Positions 6,799 through 13,716 of a DNA stretch of 28,784 nucleotides are shown here, one piece after another. The notes below the pieces were generated by a model. That model made no database searches. It saw nothing but the letters and a program-made list of their open reading frames with translations, and was not told where the DNA came from. Location: positions 1 through 28,784 of the IMG/VR virus record IMGVR_UViG_3300025327_000125; one strand, written 5' to 3'. Every line of letters begins with the position of its first letter. Positions within the stretch are counted from its first letter, which is position 1. This DNA is from a virus. Made by a program: the position numbers and the translations under genes.

Positions 6799-6960
6799 GT
6801 GGGCCCCACCGACGAGCAGCTGGACGAGCTGACCCGAGCGGTAATACCCCTGATGGAGTATTTCGCCCTGCTCGCCCGGCGAGACGATGACGACGAGAGC
6901 CGCTGGGTCGAACGGCAGCGCCAGTGGGACGAGCGGCTGGCGCATAGGCGGAACCCGTGA
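6799..6960 (+). CDS. Small acidic protein, 53 aa
   Basis: GTG 6799 follows GGGAGG (6787-6792) by 6 bases and the gene ends in the GTGA overlap with the replication gene, so it is likely real. The product is helical and charged (DEQLDELTRAVIPLMEYFALLARRDDDDESRWVERQ), without a recognisable domain. A possible TATGTT -10 box lies at 6739-6744 but no matching -35 was found. It might be a small partner of the replication protein it is coupled to. Confidence 0.6.
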   Translation: MGPTDEQLDELTRAVIPLMEYFALLARRDDDDESRWVERQRQWDERLAHRRNP

Positions 6961-7850
6961 GCGTTCTGCTGATGGGCCGGGTATTCGCCCTGGCGATCCC
7001 CAAGGCCGAGAAGTTTCTGCTGCTGGCCATGGCGGACCACGCTCACGACGACGGCACCGAGGTCCGGCCCGGCATCAAGCGCCTGTCCGAGAAGACCTCC
7101 GACTCCGAGCGCAACGTGCGCCGGCTGCTCCGCTCGTTGGAGAGCATGGGCCTGCTAGCCCCCGTCGCCTACACGACCGGGGGGAGGGGGCGGGCGACCG
7201 AGTACCGGGTGCCTCTGGACCGGTTGGAGGAGGTGCTGGCAAACCCGGCCAATTTGGCCCCCTTTCCCGGAAACCCGGACACCACGGGACCGAAACCCGG
7301 ACACCACGGGACCGAAACCCGGACACGTAGCGCCCCCCAACCATCAAGAACCGTCATAGAACCGTCACTTGGGCGCGCGCGCCCCCGCGACGACCTGTGG
7401 GACCGCCTGGTGTTCTACTTCGGCAAACCGGCGAACGACGACGAGCGGGGGCTGCGCAACCGGGCGTTGAAGCTGCTGCGCCAGGCCGGCGCCACCCCCG
7501 ACGAGGTGGACCGGCGGGTGGCCGCCTGGCCGGGGCTCTACGACGGCGCCACCCTGACCCCTAAGGCCCTCGCCTCGCACTGGTCGGAGCTGGGTCGACC
7601 GCCGGCGCGGGGCGCGGCCCTGACCCGGGCCAACGCCGAGAGGGAGATCGGCGACCGGCAGGCGCGCATAGACGCGTGCCAGCTGTGCGGACCCGACGGA
7701 CTCCGGCACTTCGACGCGGCCGGCAAGTTGGTGGGCCGGGATAACCCTGAGGCCGTTCAGGCGGTGCGTTGTCGACACGGGGTGGGCCTCCCGACGTCTG
7801 CGCCCGTGCCGGGCGGAGAAACGGCCCTGCGGGGCCGTGAGGGGCCCTGA
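6957..7850 (+). CDS. Helix-turn-helix replication initiator-like protein
   Basis: Residues 1-90 form the winged-helix domain common to phage replication initiators: FALAIPKAEKFLLLAMADHA, DDGTEVRPGIKRLSEKT, SERNVRRLLRSLESMGLL, TEYRVPLDRL. A disordered linker (about 100-140) follows, encoded by DNA that contains tandem repeats (see 7270-7368). The C-terminal part (about 140-260) is helical (DLWDRLVFYFGKP, RNRALKLLRQAGATPDEVDRRVAAWP) and holds CQLC with a later CRHG, a probable zinc site. The layout, DNA-binding domain then origin repeats inside the gene then a C-terminal partner domain, recalls the lambda O arrangement. The protein would bind the origin and recruit a host or phage helicase. GTG 6957 overlaps the previous gene by four bases. 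Confidence 0.65.
   Translation: MSVLLMGRVFALAIPKAEKFLLLAMADHAHDDGTEVRPGIKRLSEKTSDSERNVRRLLRSLESMGLLAPVAYTTGGRGRATEYRVPLDRLEEVLANPANLAPFPGNPDTTGPKPGHHGTETRTRSAPQPSRTVIEPSLGRARPRDDLWDRLVFYFGKPANDDERGLRNRALKLLRQAGATPDEVDRRVAAWPGLYDGATLTPKALASHWSELGRPPARGAALTRANAEREIGDRQARIDACQLCGPDGLRHFDAAGKLVGRDNPEAVQAVRCRHGVGLPTSAPVPGGETALRGREGP
7270..7326. repeat. Tandem 22-bp iteron-like repeats (2.6 copies)
   Basis: Copy 1 is 7270-7291, copy 2 is 7292-7313, and a partial 13-base copy is 7314-7326, all matching exactly; each begins GAAACCCGGACACC and ends ACGGGACC. The 22-base unit is not a multiple of three, so each copy encodes a different peptide; the conservation is therefore at DNA level. About two helical turns per unit would put bound proteins on one face of the DNA. 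Confidence 0.7.
7347..7368. repeat. 11-bp direct repeat beside the iterons
   Basis: AGAACCGTCAT (7347-7357) is followed directly by AGAACCGTCAC (7358-7368). It lies 20 bases after the 22-bp repeats in a locally AT-richer patch, a possible unwinding region or second protein site of the same origin. Confidence 0.5.
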
Positions 7851-8017
7851 TGGCCCTCCTGCTGGCGTGGGCCGGGGCACAAGCAGCCTGGTCAATCGCC
7901 CTCGACTATGACTTCGCCCCGTACGCCGGCCGACCATGGTCGGGGTGGTCGGAACTGGCTGCCATCGGTGGGGCGGTGTTGGGGATGCTCGCCTACGGGG
8001 GACTGGGGACGATGTGA
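7850..8017 (+). CDS. Small membrane protein, 55 aa
   Basis: ATG 7850 overlaps the TGA of the replication gene by one base. The product begins MALLLAWAGAQAAWSIAL, has a polar middle (DYDFAPYAGRPWSGWS) and ends ELAAIGGAVLGMLAYGGLGTM: two hydrophobic segments of about 18-20 residues, fitting two membrane helices. There is no lytic or transport motif. A phage membrane protein of unknown role; a holin cannot be excluded but no lysin is nearby. Confidence 0.6.
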   Translation: MALLLAWAGAQAAWSIALDYDFAPYAGRPWSGWSELAAIGGAVLGMLAYGGLGTM

Positions 8018-8061
8018 GAGGCTGTCGTTGTCCCGATCCCGATTCGAGGGTTAGACGGGTC

Positions 8062-8090
8062 TTGACAATCGGCCCAGCGCGTGGTACGTT
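8062..8090 (+). promoter_or_regulatory. Sigma-70-type promoter TTGACA-N17-TACGTT
   Basis: A consensus TTGACA (8062-8067) with 17-base spacing to TACGTT (8085-8090). The spacer ends in GTGG and the message begins near 8097 with the 14-base element TGGGAACGACGAAC (8098-8111), shared with the promoter at 13642. One of the two most complete promoters in the window. Confidence 0.75.
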
Positions 8091-8097
8091 ATGTCCG

Positions 8098-8111
8098 TGG
8101 GAACGACGAAC
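8098..8111 (+). repeat. 14-base leader element, copy 1
   Basis: TGGGAACGACGAAC occurs here and at 13679-13692, in each case 13-14 bases after the start of the -10 box and ahead of a GAGGAGG ribosome site. Together with the preceding base it also reads RTG-GGA-ACG-ACG-AAC (Met-Gly-Thr-Thr-Asn) in frame with the gene. Confidence 0.65.
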
Positions 8112-8123
8112 GAGGAGGAACCC

Positions 8124-8552
8124 ATGAGCAAAGGCACCGTCTACTACACCCCCGGTGAGATCAGCCGCACGCTGCGAGCTGAGCTGCGGGAGCGCTTTCC
8201 CGGCCTCCGGTTCCGCCAGCGTCTGGACTCCTACTCGATGGGCGCCTCGATCAACGTGCACGTGCACCCCGATCAGGCCGACCGGCTGGAAGCGGTGCGG
8301 GAGGTGGCCCGGCGCTACCAGTGGGGCGGGTTCGACGGCACCATCGACCTCGGTTACTCGCTGTCCGCCTGGGTTGATGAGCGGGGTCGCCCGGTGGCCT
8401 TCGCCCGGTCGGCCGGCACGGTCGGCTCCCGGGGTATACACCCGGCCATCGACGATCCGGCCCCCGCCGAGGGGCTGGTGGAGGCCCGCGGGGGAGTCGA
8501 CTACGTGTTCGTGGACGCCGACCCCTGGCACTGGCGGGAGGGGGCAAAGTGA
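8124..8552 (+). CDS. LPD29-like domain protein, 142 aa
   Basis: The N-terminal 75 residues follow the pattern of the LPD29 domain of phage polyvalent proteins: GEISRTLRAELRERFPGLRF, SYSMGASINVHVH, RYQWGGFDGTIDLGYSL. The domain is non-enzymatic as far as known and is common on phages and plasmids. The C-terminal half is unrecognised (WVDERGRPVAFARSAG, VDYVFVDADPWHW). ATG 8124 has GAGGAGG at 8112-8118. An in-frame GTG at 8097, 6 bases after the -10 box, could give a leaderless form nine residues longer. It heads a three-gene unit under the strong promoter at 8062, so it is probably abundant early in infection. Confidence 0.65.
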   Translation: MSKGTVYYTPGEISRTLRAELRERFPGLRFRQRLDSYSMGASINVHVHPDQADRLEAVREVARRYQWGGFDGTIDLGYSLSAWVDERGRPVAFARSAGTVGSRGIHPAIDDPAPAEGLVEARGGVDYVFVDADPWHWREGAK

Positions 8553-8761
8553 GCGCCTTCAACCACCGGCTGCGCGTCATTCCCGACCGCTCGAGCTTGC
8601 AGGGCGTGTGCAGGACCGGCAAGTGCGGACGCCGGGCGGCGTTTCTGCACATGTACGACTACCTGACCGGCCGGGGGCGCGTTACCTGGGCCGCCCGGCC
8701 CGTGTGTGAAGTGCACGCCGCCGGCGTGGCGGCCAAGCACGAGCTGGAGCCACCAGCATGA
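8549..8761 (+). CDS. Small zinc-ribbon-like protein, 70 aa
   Basis: GTG 8549 overlaps the previous stop by four bases and the end overlaps the next gene by four. The sequence has GVCRTGKCGRRAAFLHMYDY, TWAARPVCEVHA: C-x4-C and a later C-x2-H, a plausible zinc site in a small treble-clef or ribbon fold. Basic overall. Function unknown; several proteins of this size with Cys/His pairs occur in the window (4076, 10311, 13860). Confidence 0.65.
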   Translation: MSAFNHRLRVIPDRSSLQGVCRTGKCGRRAAFLHMYDYLTGRGRVTWAARPVCEVHAAGVAAKHELEPPA

Positions 8762-9111
8762 CCGCCGACGAGCTGACCGAGGAGCTGCTGCGCCTGTCCA
8801 GGCTGCTCGACGACGCCTTGGCCTTCCTGCGGCGGGAGACGGGGGAGTACGCCGAGGCCGAGGACGCTTACCGCATGGCCTGGGCGCTGGCCTTCCTGGA
8901 GGCGGCGGGGCCGGTTCAGGAGCGCAAGGCCAAGGCGGACCGGGCGACCTCCGACCAGCGACGCCGGGCTCACCTGTCCGAGGGTATGCGCCAGGCCGGG
9001 TTGGAGGCCGTGCGGTCCCGCCGCGCTCAACTCTCCGCCCTGCAGACGGTCGCCAATGCCCACCGGACCGAGGCCGAGCTGGCCCGTTACGGGCCGGCGG
9101 TGGAGCCGTAG
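8758..9111 (+). CDS. Conserved phage-type helical protein, 117 aa
   Basis: ATG 8758 overlaps the preceding stop (ATGA). The product is almost entirely helical: LTEELLRLSRLLDDALAFLRRETGEYAEAEDAYRMAWALAFLEA, ERKAKADRATSDQRRR, GLEAVRSRRAQLSALQTVANAHR. The EYAEAEDAYRMAWA helix and ERKAKAD segment are reminiscent of small helical proteins found near recombination or single-strand-binding genes in actinophages, but I can give no activity. Its TAG stop is the first half of the next promoter box. Confidence 0.7.
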   Translation: MTADELTEELLRLSRLLDDALAFLRRETGEYAEAEDAYRMAWALAFLEAAGPVQERKAKADRATSDQRRRAHLSEGMRQAGLEAVRSRRAQLSALQTVANAHRTEAELARYGPAVEP

Positions 9112-9114
9112 GCT
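9109..9114 (+). promoter_or_regulatory. -10 box TAGGCT, leaderless start 6 bases downstream
   Basis: TAGGCT, 6 bases, GTG 9121, no ribosome site. The TAG is the stop of the preceding gene, as at 4064 and 23194. Confidence 0.45.
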
Positions 9115-9120
9115 CCGTCC

Positions 9121-10314
9121 GTGGTCGTCCTCTACATCGTCGGCGACGCCCTCGCCGAAATAGCAAAGCTGCCCGCGACGTCGGTCGATTTGGTGCTCAC
9201 CTCGCCTCCCTTCCTAGCACTCCGCTCCTATCTTCCTGCCGATCACCCCGACAAGGCGCTCGAGGGCGGATCGCAGGGCACGCCGGGGGAGTACATCGAC
9301 TGGCTGATCGATGTCGTGGAGGCGTGCGACCGGGTGCTAGCCCCGCATGGATCGTTGGTGTTCGAGTTGGGTGATACCTATTCGGGGAGTGGCGGGGCTG
9401 GGGGGGATTATGACAAGGACGGATGGCGAGATGGACAGCCGACATGGGCCGGGTCCGCTAATCGCGTCGGGTTCAATTCTGACCCGAACGGGTTTACCGG
9501 GCGCCGCGGTCATGGCGCAGGTGGTGGTGTCGGCTGGCCCCTGTCCAAATCCCTCTCCCTCATCCCTGAACTGTTCCGCTTCTCCCTGGTGTACGGCTTC
9601 AACCCGCTCACCGGGCGGCAGACCGAACGCTGGCGACTCCGCAACGTCATCCGCTGGGTGCGCCCGAATCCGCCGGTAGGTGCGTTGGGCGACAAGTTCC
9701 GCCCGGCCACCTCGGAGTTGATGGTGTTTTGCAAATCGGCCAAGAGGTACTTCGACCTGGATGCAACCCGTGAAACGGCGAGTCTTAACACGCACGAACG
9801 CTCGGCTGCTGACCGCTACGCGAACCCCGCTGGCTCTCCCCCCCTCGACTGGTGGGAGATTCCCCCCGGCGGGTATTCGGGCGCCCACTATGCCGTTTGG
9901 CCGCCCGAGCTTCTGATTAAGCCGATCAAGGCGATGTGCCCCGAGCGGGTGTGCCGGAAATGTGGAACGCCTTCGAGGCGGATCGTGGACATTTCCTACA
10001 CGCCCCATGGTGGCCCACATCAACACGCCGAGCCTAAGGCCAGCGCCGATTATGCCTTGCAGCAACGCGACGAGAATCCTCAAGCGATGACGTGGGGCCG
10101 CGCCACCAAGAACGTGGAAACCCTCGGCTGGACCGACTGCGGCCATGGTGAGGACCACTGGCGTCCCGGCCTGGTTCTCGATCCCTTCGTCGGCTCCGGC
10201 ACCACCCTCATGGTTGCCCACGGACATGGTCGGGATAGCATCGGAATCGACCTGGATGAGCGGAATGTCGAACTGGCGCGGGGGCGGCTAGGGATGTTCC
10301 TGGAGGGGCCGTGA
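9121..10314 (+). CDS. DNA methyltransferase (amino-methylating, permuted motif order)
   Basis: The catalytic motif TSPPF (motif IV, residues about 29-33) comes first and the AdoMet-binding motif DPFVGSGTT (motif I, about 358-366) last, followed by GIDLDERNVELARGRL. This order is that of beta-type N4-cytosine or N6-adenine methyltransferases. Between them lie a long variable region (about 75-230) likely to read the target, and CRKCG with a later CGHGEDH that may bind zinc. The site methylated cannot be read from sequence. There is no restriction gene beside it, so it is a solitary methylase, probably giving protection from host restriction or acting with the Mom-like protein. GTG start without a Shine-Dalgarno sequence; local base composition is less GC-rich than the capsid genes. 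Confidence 0.85.
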   Translation: MVVLYIVGDALAEIAKLPATSVDLVLTSPPFLALRSYLPADHPDKALEGGSQGTPGEYIDWLIDVVEACDRVLAPHGSLVFELGDTYSGSGGAGGDYDKDGWRDGQPTWAGSANRVGFNSDPNGFTGRRGHGAGGGVGWPLSKSLSLIPELFRFSLVYGFNPLTGRQTERWRLRNVIRWVRPNPPVGALGDKFRPATSELMVFCKSAKRYFDLDATRETASLNTHERSAADRYANPAGSPPLDWWEIPPGGYSGAHYAVWPPELLIKPIKAMCPERVCRKCGTPSRRIVDISYTPHGGPHQHAEPKASADYALQQRDENPQAMTWGRATKNVETLGWTDCGHGEDHWRPGLVLDPFVGSGTTLMVAHGHGRDSIGIDLDERNVELARGRLGMFLEGP

Positions 10315-10496
10315 CCTGGGACATTGCCGGTTGTCTCGACTGCGGGCACGCGCTGGTCGACCATCGGCCCTACCACGTCCACCCCGGGCCCCGCATTCCG
10401 CGGCTCGAACCGCCCGGGAAGACAGGGCATCGACTGACTGACAGGGTCGGGCGCCGCCGCCGGGGGGTATTGCTGCCTGAGCCCCGCCGCCGCTAA
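10311..10496 (+). CDS. Small Cys/His protein, 61 aa
   Basis: GTG 10311 overlaps the methyltransferase stop by four bases. The N-terminal half has GCLDCGHALVDHRPYHVHPG, with C-x2-C-x-H-x4-H, a good zinc-binding pattern. The C-terminal half is Arg/Pro-rich and may be unstructured. It may be a cofactor of the methyltransferase it is coupled to, but that is inferred from position only. Confidence 0.5.
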   Translation: MTWDIAGCLDCGHALVDHRPYHVHPGPRIPRLEPPGKTGHRLTDRVGRRRRGVLLPEPRRR

Positions 10497-10513
10497 CCTT
10501 CGATTCGTCGAAG
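10494..10513 (+). promoter_or_regulatory. Weak -10 box and UUCG hairpin before the capsid gene
   Basis: TAACCT (10494-10499) overlaps an inverted repeat CTTCGA-TTCG-TCGAAG (10498-10513), a 6-base stem with a TTCG tetraloop. The following 100 bases are a probable 5' leader of the capsid gene. The hairpin has no T-run, so it could be a regulatory stem or an mRNA-stabilising end rather than a terminator. Confidence 0.3.
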
Positions 10514-10614
10514 CGGCCCAGCCGGACGCGTAGCGCCGGGGCCGCGGCCGGAGGACGTGGTCCCCTCGGTCGGACACCAGCCACCTTGAACCGCGCAGCG
10601 GAGGGAGTCCGGCC

Positions 10615-12195
10615 GTGAACTTCGATGACCTACTGCAACAGGGCGCTGGAGCCATCGCCGACGCCGACTTGATCGCCACCCGCGACGCCGTGGCCGCCGA
10701 GGCCCGTCGATTGGGCGAGGAGTTCGATGCCGCCCCCGACCCGGTGGCCGCCGCCGGCCGCATCGAGGCCCTGGTGGCCCTGGTGGGCGCCATGGACGAG
10801 CGGCTGCGCGCCGCCGCCCAGGCCCGCCTGACCGTTGCCGCCGCCCTCGGCCGCATCGCTCCCCCGCCCCTGCCGGCCGAACCGCCCGCTGGGGCCACCT
10901 CCGCTCCCATGACCACCACCGATCCGCAGGCGGCCATCACCGCCGCGGTGTCCCGCCCCCGCCCGGCCGACCCTGAGCCCCCGGAGCCGTCCAGGGGCGG
11001 CCCGGCCATCGTCGCCGCCGCCGGGTCCTCCGTCGTCGAGGTCGGTGCCCCGTTCCGGGACCGCGTGGACCTGGGCCGGGAGATGAACGCCCGCTACGAG
11101 CGGCTGCACCCCGGCGACCGCGGCCGCGTGCAGGCCGTGGTGGCGGTGGTGGACCGGCCCGAGCGGGAGCTGAAGCTGGACCTGGACGCCCAGGCCAACG
11201 TGCTCGCCATCGAGGACATGCAGCGGCGCCTGCAGCGGGCGCCCAGCCCCGAGGCGATCACCGCCGCCGCCGGGCCCTATTGCGCCCCGGCCGAGCCGGT
11301 GTACGACTACTTCGATCTGACCCCGGGCGGCCTGCTGCGGCTGCCGTCGGCGGACGCCCCCCGCGGCAAGCGCATCTACCCGGTCAGCACCGACTTGGCG
11401 GACATCACCGGGGATTGGGCCTCCATGATCGGCTCGCAGACCAGCCCCAAGCCCTGCTACCTGGTGCCCTGCGGGGACACGGTGGAGGCGGCGGTCAACA
11501 GCTACCCGATCTGCCTCCGCTGGGACAACACCACCGGGCGGTTCTACCCCGAGCGGGTGGCGAAGATCACCGCCGACACCATCCGGTTCGGCGAGTTTGT
11601 GGTGCAGAACGCCCTGGTCGACATCATCGAATTGCCGGCCACCTCCGAGACGGTGAACGCGCAGAACAGCGGCGGCGGCTTCGTCGTCGGTCTGGTCCGG
11701 GCCATCCGCCACGGCGCCGCCTACTTCCGGCAGAAGCACTACCTGCCGCCCGACTTCCGGCTGGAGGGCATCCTGCCCGCCTGGGTCCCCAACGCCATCG
11801 CCACCGACATCGTCACCCGCGACGCCACCCTGGACTTCGCCAGGACGTTCGAGGCGACGGTGGCGGCGCTGTCGGCCGACAACATCACCTGGCAGTTCAT
11901 CAACGGCTGGCAGGTGGTGCCCAAGACCGGGTTCGAGAACGTCAACGCCGGGGCGGGCCTCCGGGCGATCCTGTTCGCCCCCGGCACGCTGGTGCGGCTG
12001 GACGGCGGGGCCATGAACCTGGGCGTGGTCCGGGACTCCAACCTGAACCCCGACAACCAGTTCGAGACGTTCGTGGAGACGTGGGAGGGCCTGGTGCGGA
12101 TCGGGCCGGCCCCGGTGCGCATCGTCAACATCGAGATATGCACCTCGGGCGGCACCGGCGACCGCGAGCTGGTCCTCTGCGGCTCCGGCTCCTAG
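10615..12195 (+). CDS. Major capsid protein with N-terminal scaffold-like region
   Basis: This 526-residue protein has two parts. Residues 1-150 are helical, rich in Ala, Glu and Pro (LIATRDAVAAEARRLGEEFD, AGRIEALVALVGAMDERLR), typical of a scaffolding delta domain cleaved by the protease. From about 215 the capsid part follows: YFDLTPGGLLRLPSADAPRG, PCGDTVEAAVNSYPICLRW, VAKITADTIRFGEFVVQNALVDIIELPATSETV, YFRQKHYLPPDFRLEGILPAWVPNAI, ending ETFVETWEGLVRIGPAPVRIVNIEI. The FETFVETWEGL ending is characteristic of actinophage HK97-fold capsids. It starts at GTG 10615 after GGAGGGAG (10600-10607). It is followed by a strong GC hairpin, as expected for a highly expressed gene. Its protease is about 9 kb upstream rather than adjacent. 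Confidence 0.85.
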   Translation: MNFDDLLQQGAGAIADADLIATRDAVAAEARRLGEEFDAAPDPVAAAGRIEALVALVGAMDERLRAAAQARLTVAAALGRIAPPPLPAEPPAGATSAPMTTTDPQAAITAAVSRPRPADPEPPEPSRGGPAIVAAAGSSVVEVGAPFRDRVDLGREMNARYERLHPGDRGRVQAVVAVVDRPERELKLDLDAQANVLAIEDMQRRLQRAPSPEAITAAAGPYCAPAEPVYDYFDLTPGGLLRLPSADAPRGKRIYPVSTDLADITGDWASMIGSQTSPKPCYLVPCGDTVEAAVNSYPICLRWDNTTGRFYPERVAKITADTIRFGEFVVQNALVDIIELPATSETVNAQNSGGGFVVGLVRAIRHGAAYFRQKHYLPPDFRLEGILPAWVPNAIATDIVTRDATLDFARTFEATVAALSADNITWQFINGWQVVPKTGFENVNAGAGLRAILFAPGTLVRLDGGAMNLGVVRDSNLNPDNQFETFVETWEGLVRIGPAPVRIVNIEICTSGGTGDRELVLCGSGS

Positions 12196-12219
12196 ACCAC
12201 AAGCTCACATGAGGCGGTA

Positions 12220-12242
12220 GGGCCCCCGGCGCTGGGGGGCCC
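12220..12242 (+). terminator. GC hairpin after the capsid gene
   Basis: GGGCCCCC (12220-12227) pairs with GGGGGCCC (12235-12242) around a 7-base loop. The stem is very stable but has no T-run. It may end or attenuate the capsid transcript, or protect its 3' end. Confidence 0.5.
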
Positions 12243-12331
12243 CGCCGCGCTAGGGTGGGAGGCGGACCCGGAAAAGCCCCCCGCCATCCCCCCATACCCC
12301 CCACTCCCCGGCGGGGGCCCGGGCCCCTAGT

Positions 12332-12337
12332 TATCCT
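12332..12337 (+). promoter_or_regulatory. -10 box TATCCT, leaderless start 8 bases downstream
   Basis: TATCCT, 8 bases, GTG 12346; the preceding 90 bases are C/G tracts with no ribosome site. Confidence 0.4.
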
Positions 12338-12345
12338 TCCGGGTC

Positions 12346-13356
12346 GTGCGGGTCCTGGCCTACGTGCACAAGTACCCGCCGGCCCACAACGCCGGCGCTG
12401 AGTTCACCCTGCACCACCTGCTGCGCCACCTGCAGGGGTTGGGGCATGAGGTGCGGGTCCTGAGCCGGGACCAGACCGGGGCCGACGGCTACCAGGGCGT
12501 GCCGGTGCGTTCGCGCGTGAACACCCGGGCCGTGCATGAGGCGTTCTCCTGGTGCACGGTGGCCGTGACCCACCTGGACGTCACCCGGTTTGCCGTGCAG
12601 CTAGCCCTGCGCCACCGCAAGCCGCTGGTGCACTTGACCCACAATCACCGCCAGTTGGCCTACCACCGGGTGACCCCGGTGCTGGGCCGGGCGGCCGCCC
12701 TGGTGGTGCACAACAGCCGTTGGCTGGCCGAGATGATCGCCTGGCCGGGCGCCTGGTGCGTGCTGCACCCGCCGGTGCCCCCCGAGGCCTACCGGGCCGA
12801 GGGGCCGCACGACCGGGTGCTGTTTTCCAACCTGACCGCGGCCAAGGGGGCGCCGCTGGTCTACGCCCTGGCCGCCGCCCTGCCCCGGGTGCCCTTCCTG
12901 TTGGTGCGGGGGGCCTACGGCTACCAGCTGGAGCCTCCCGAGCTTCCCAACGTCGAGGTCGTGGCCCACCGCCCCGACTTCGCCGCCCACCTGGCCCGGG
13001 CCTCGGTCGTGCTGATGCCGTCCGCGTACGAGTCCTGGGGGCGGGTGGCGGTGGAGGCCGGATGCGCCGGGGTGCCGGCGGTGCTGTCCACCGCCCCGGG
13101 TCTGGTCGAGTCGATGGGACCGGCGTCGGTGGTGGTGCCGGTGGTGTCAACCCCGGACGGCTCGGTGGTGGCCGGGCGCGAGGTGGAGGGGGTGTCGGGC
13201 GGCCCCGAATCGGTGGCGGCCTGGTCCAGGGCGCTGGTGTCGATGCTGGCGGATCGGGAGCGGGCCGGGGCCCGGGCGCGGCGTCGGGCCGAGGAGCTGT
13301 GGGGCGTGACCCAGGGCCAGCTGGTGGAGGTGGAGGCGCGGATGGCGGCGCTGTGA
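12346..13356 (+). CDS. GT-B fold glycosyltransferase (GT4-like)
   Basis: The N-terminal domain begins MRVLAYVHKYPPAHNAGAEF, the usual GT4 opening with the glycine-rich acceptor loop, then HHLLRHLQGLGHEVRVLSRD. The C-terminal domain contains VLFSNLTAAKGAPLVYALA (donor phosphate region) and ASVVLMPSAYESWGRVAVEAGCAGVPAVLSTAPGLVE with the E-x7-E motif (ESWGRVAVE) that binds the nucleotide-sugar. At 336 residues it is near normal length. The enzyme would transfer a sugar from an activated donor; the acceptor is unknown. Its place between the capsid and surface-protein genes suggests virion glycosylation, as known for some mycobacteriophages, rather than host wall synthesis. It overlaps the WhiB gene by four bases. 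Confidence 0.8.
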   Translation: MRVLAYVHKYPPAHNAGAEFTLHHLLRHLQGLGHEVRVLSRDQTGADGYQGVPVRSRVNTRAVHEAFSWCTVAVTHLDVTRFAVQLALRHRKPLVHLTHNHRQLAYHRVTPVLGRAAALVVHNSRWLAEMIAWPGAWCVLHPPVPPEAYRAEGPHDRVLFSNLTAAKGAPLVYALAAALPRVPFLLVRGAYGYQLEPPELPNVEVVAHRPDFAAHLARASVVLMPSAYESWGRVAVEAGCAGVPAVLSTAPGLVESMGPASVVVPVVSTPDGSVVAGREVEGVSGGPESVAAWSRALVSMLADRERAGARARRRAEELWGVTQGQLVEVEARMAAL

Positions 13357-13616
13357 GCCCCGAGTCGGAGGCGCTGCTGGAGGTGCTGGAGGAGGAGGAG
13401 TTCGGCTGGCGGTCCCGGGCCGCCTGCCGGGACAAGCCGCGGGACTGGTTCATAGCCCCGCCCCGGGGAGGCTACCGGGAGGGCCAGGCCGTGTGCCGGG
13501 GCTGCGAGGTGCGGACCGAGTGCCTGGGGTTCGCGCTGGAACGCCGGATCACCTGCGGGCTGTACGGGGGTCTGTCGCCGCGGGACCGGGAGCGGCTGGC
13601 GCGGGTGGCCTGCTGA
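13353..13616 (+). CDS. WhiB-family iron-sulfur transcription regulator
   Basis: The 87-residue protein has the WhiB signature: WRSRAACRD (C25), then AVCRGCEVRTECLGFAL (C48, C51, C57, spacing C-x2-C-x5-C) and the GLYGGLS turn (residues 69-75), close to the canonical G-[IVL]-W-G-G. The four cysteines would hold a 4Fe-4S cluster; WhiB proteins bind the primary sigma factor and redirect transcription. They are confined to actinobacteria and their phages, so this fixes the host group. GTG 13353 overlaps the glycosyltransferase stop. A probable target is host or phage promoter choice during infection. Confidence 0.9.
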   Translation: MSPESEALLEVLEEEEFGWRSRAACRDKPRDWFIAPPRGGYREGQAVCRGCEVRTECLGFALERRITCGLYGGLSPRDRERLARVAC

Positions 13617-13630
13617 GCCAAACCTTTTTT
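13604..13630 (+). terminator. Possible rho-independent terminator after WhiB
   Basis: GGTGGC (13604-13609) can pair with GCCA and CC (13617-13624, with an AA bulge), followed by TTTTTT (13625-13630). The T-run is exceptional in such GC-rich DNA and lies just before a new promoter. The stem overlaps the last codons of the WhiB gene. Confidence 0.4.
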
Positions 13631-13641
13631 AGAACTACGGC

Positions 13642-13670
13642 TTGACACCCGGCCCGGTCTGTGGTATCGT
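13642..13670 (+). promoter_or_regulatory. Sigma-70-type promoter TTGACA-N17-TATCGT
   Basis: TTGACA (13642-13647), a 17-base spacer ending GTGG, TATCGT (13665-13670). It is nearly a copy of the promoter at 8062, including CGGCCC in the spacer and the downstream 14-base leader element. Confidence 0.75.
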
Positions 13671-13678
13671 GTCGTGCA

Positions 13679-13692
13679 TGGGAACGACGAAC
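13679..13692 (+). repeat. 14-base leader element, copy 2
   Basis: TGGGAACGACGAAC, identical to 8098-8111. ATG 13678 with this sequence encodes Met-Gly-Thr-Thr-Asn in frame with the gene at 13717, 7 bases after the -10 box. Confidence 0.65.
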
Positions 13693-13716
13693 CACCACCG
13701 ATCCGAGGAGGTCACA

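Noticed and set aside
7270-7326. CRISPR array
   Set aside because: The copies are directly adjacent with no spacers and only 22 bases long; they lie inside a coding gene. Iterons fit better.
7365-8531. Minus-strand frame of 388 codons across the replication gene and the LPD29-like gene
   Set aside because: It runs opposite four plausible plus-strand genes and a strong plus promoter, and has no motif of its own.
9337-10227. Minus-strand frame opposite the methyltransferase
   Set aside because: The plus strand has TSPPF and DPFVGSGTT in the expected places; the opposite frame is an artefact of codon bias.
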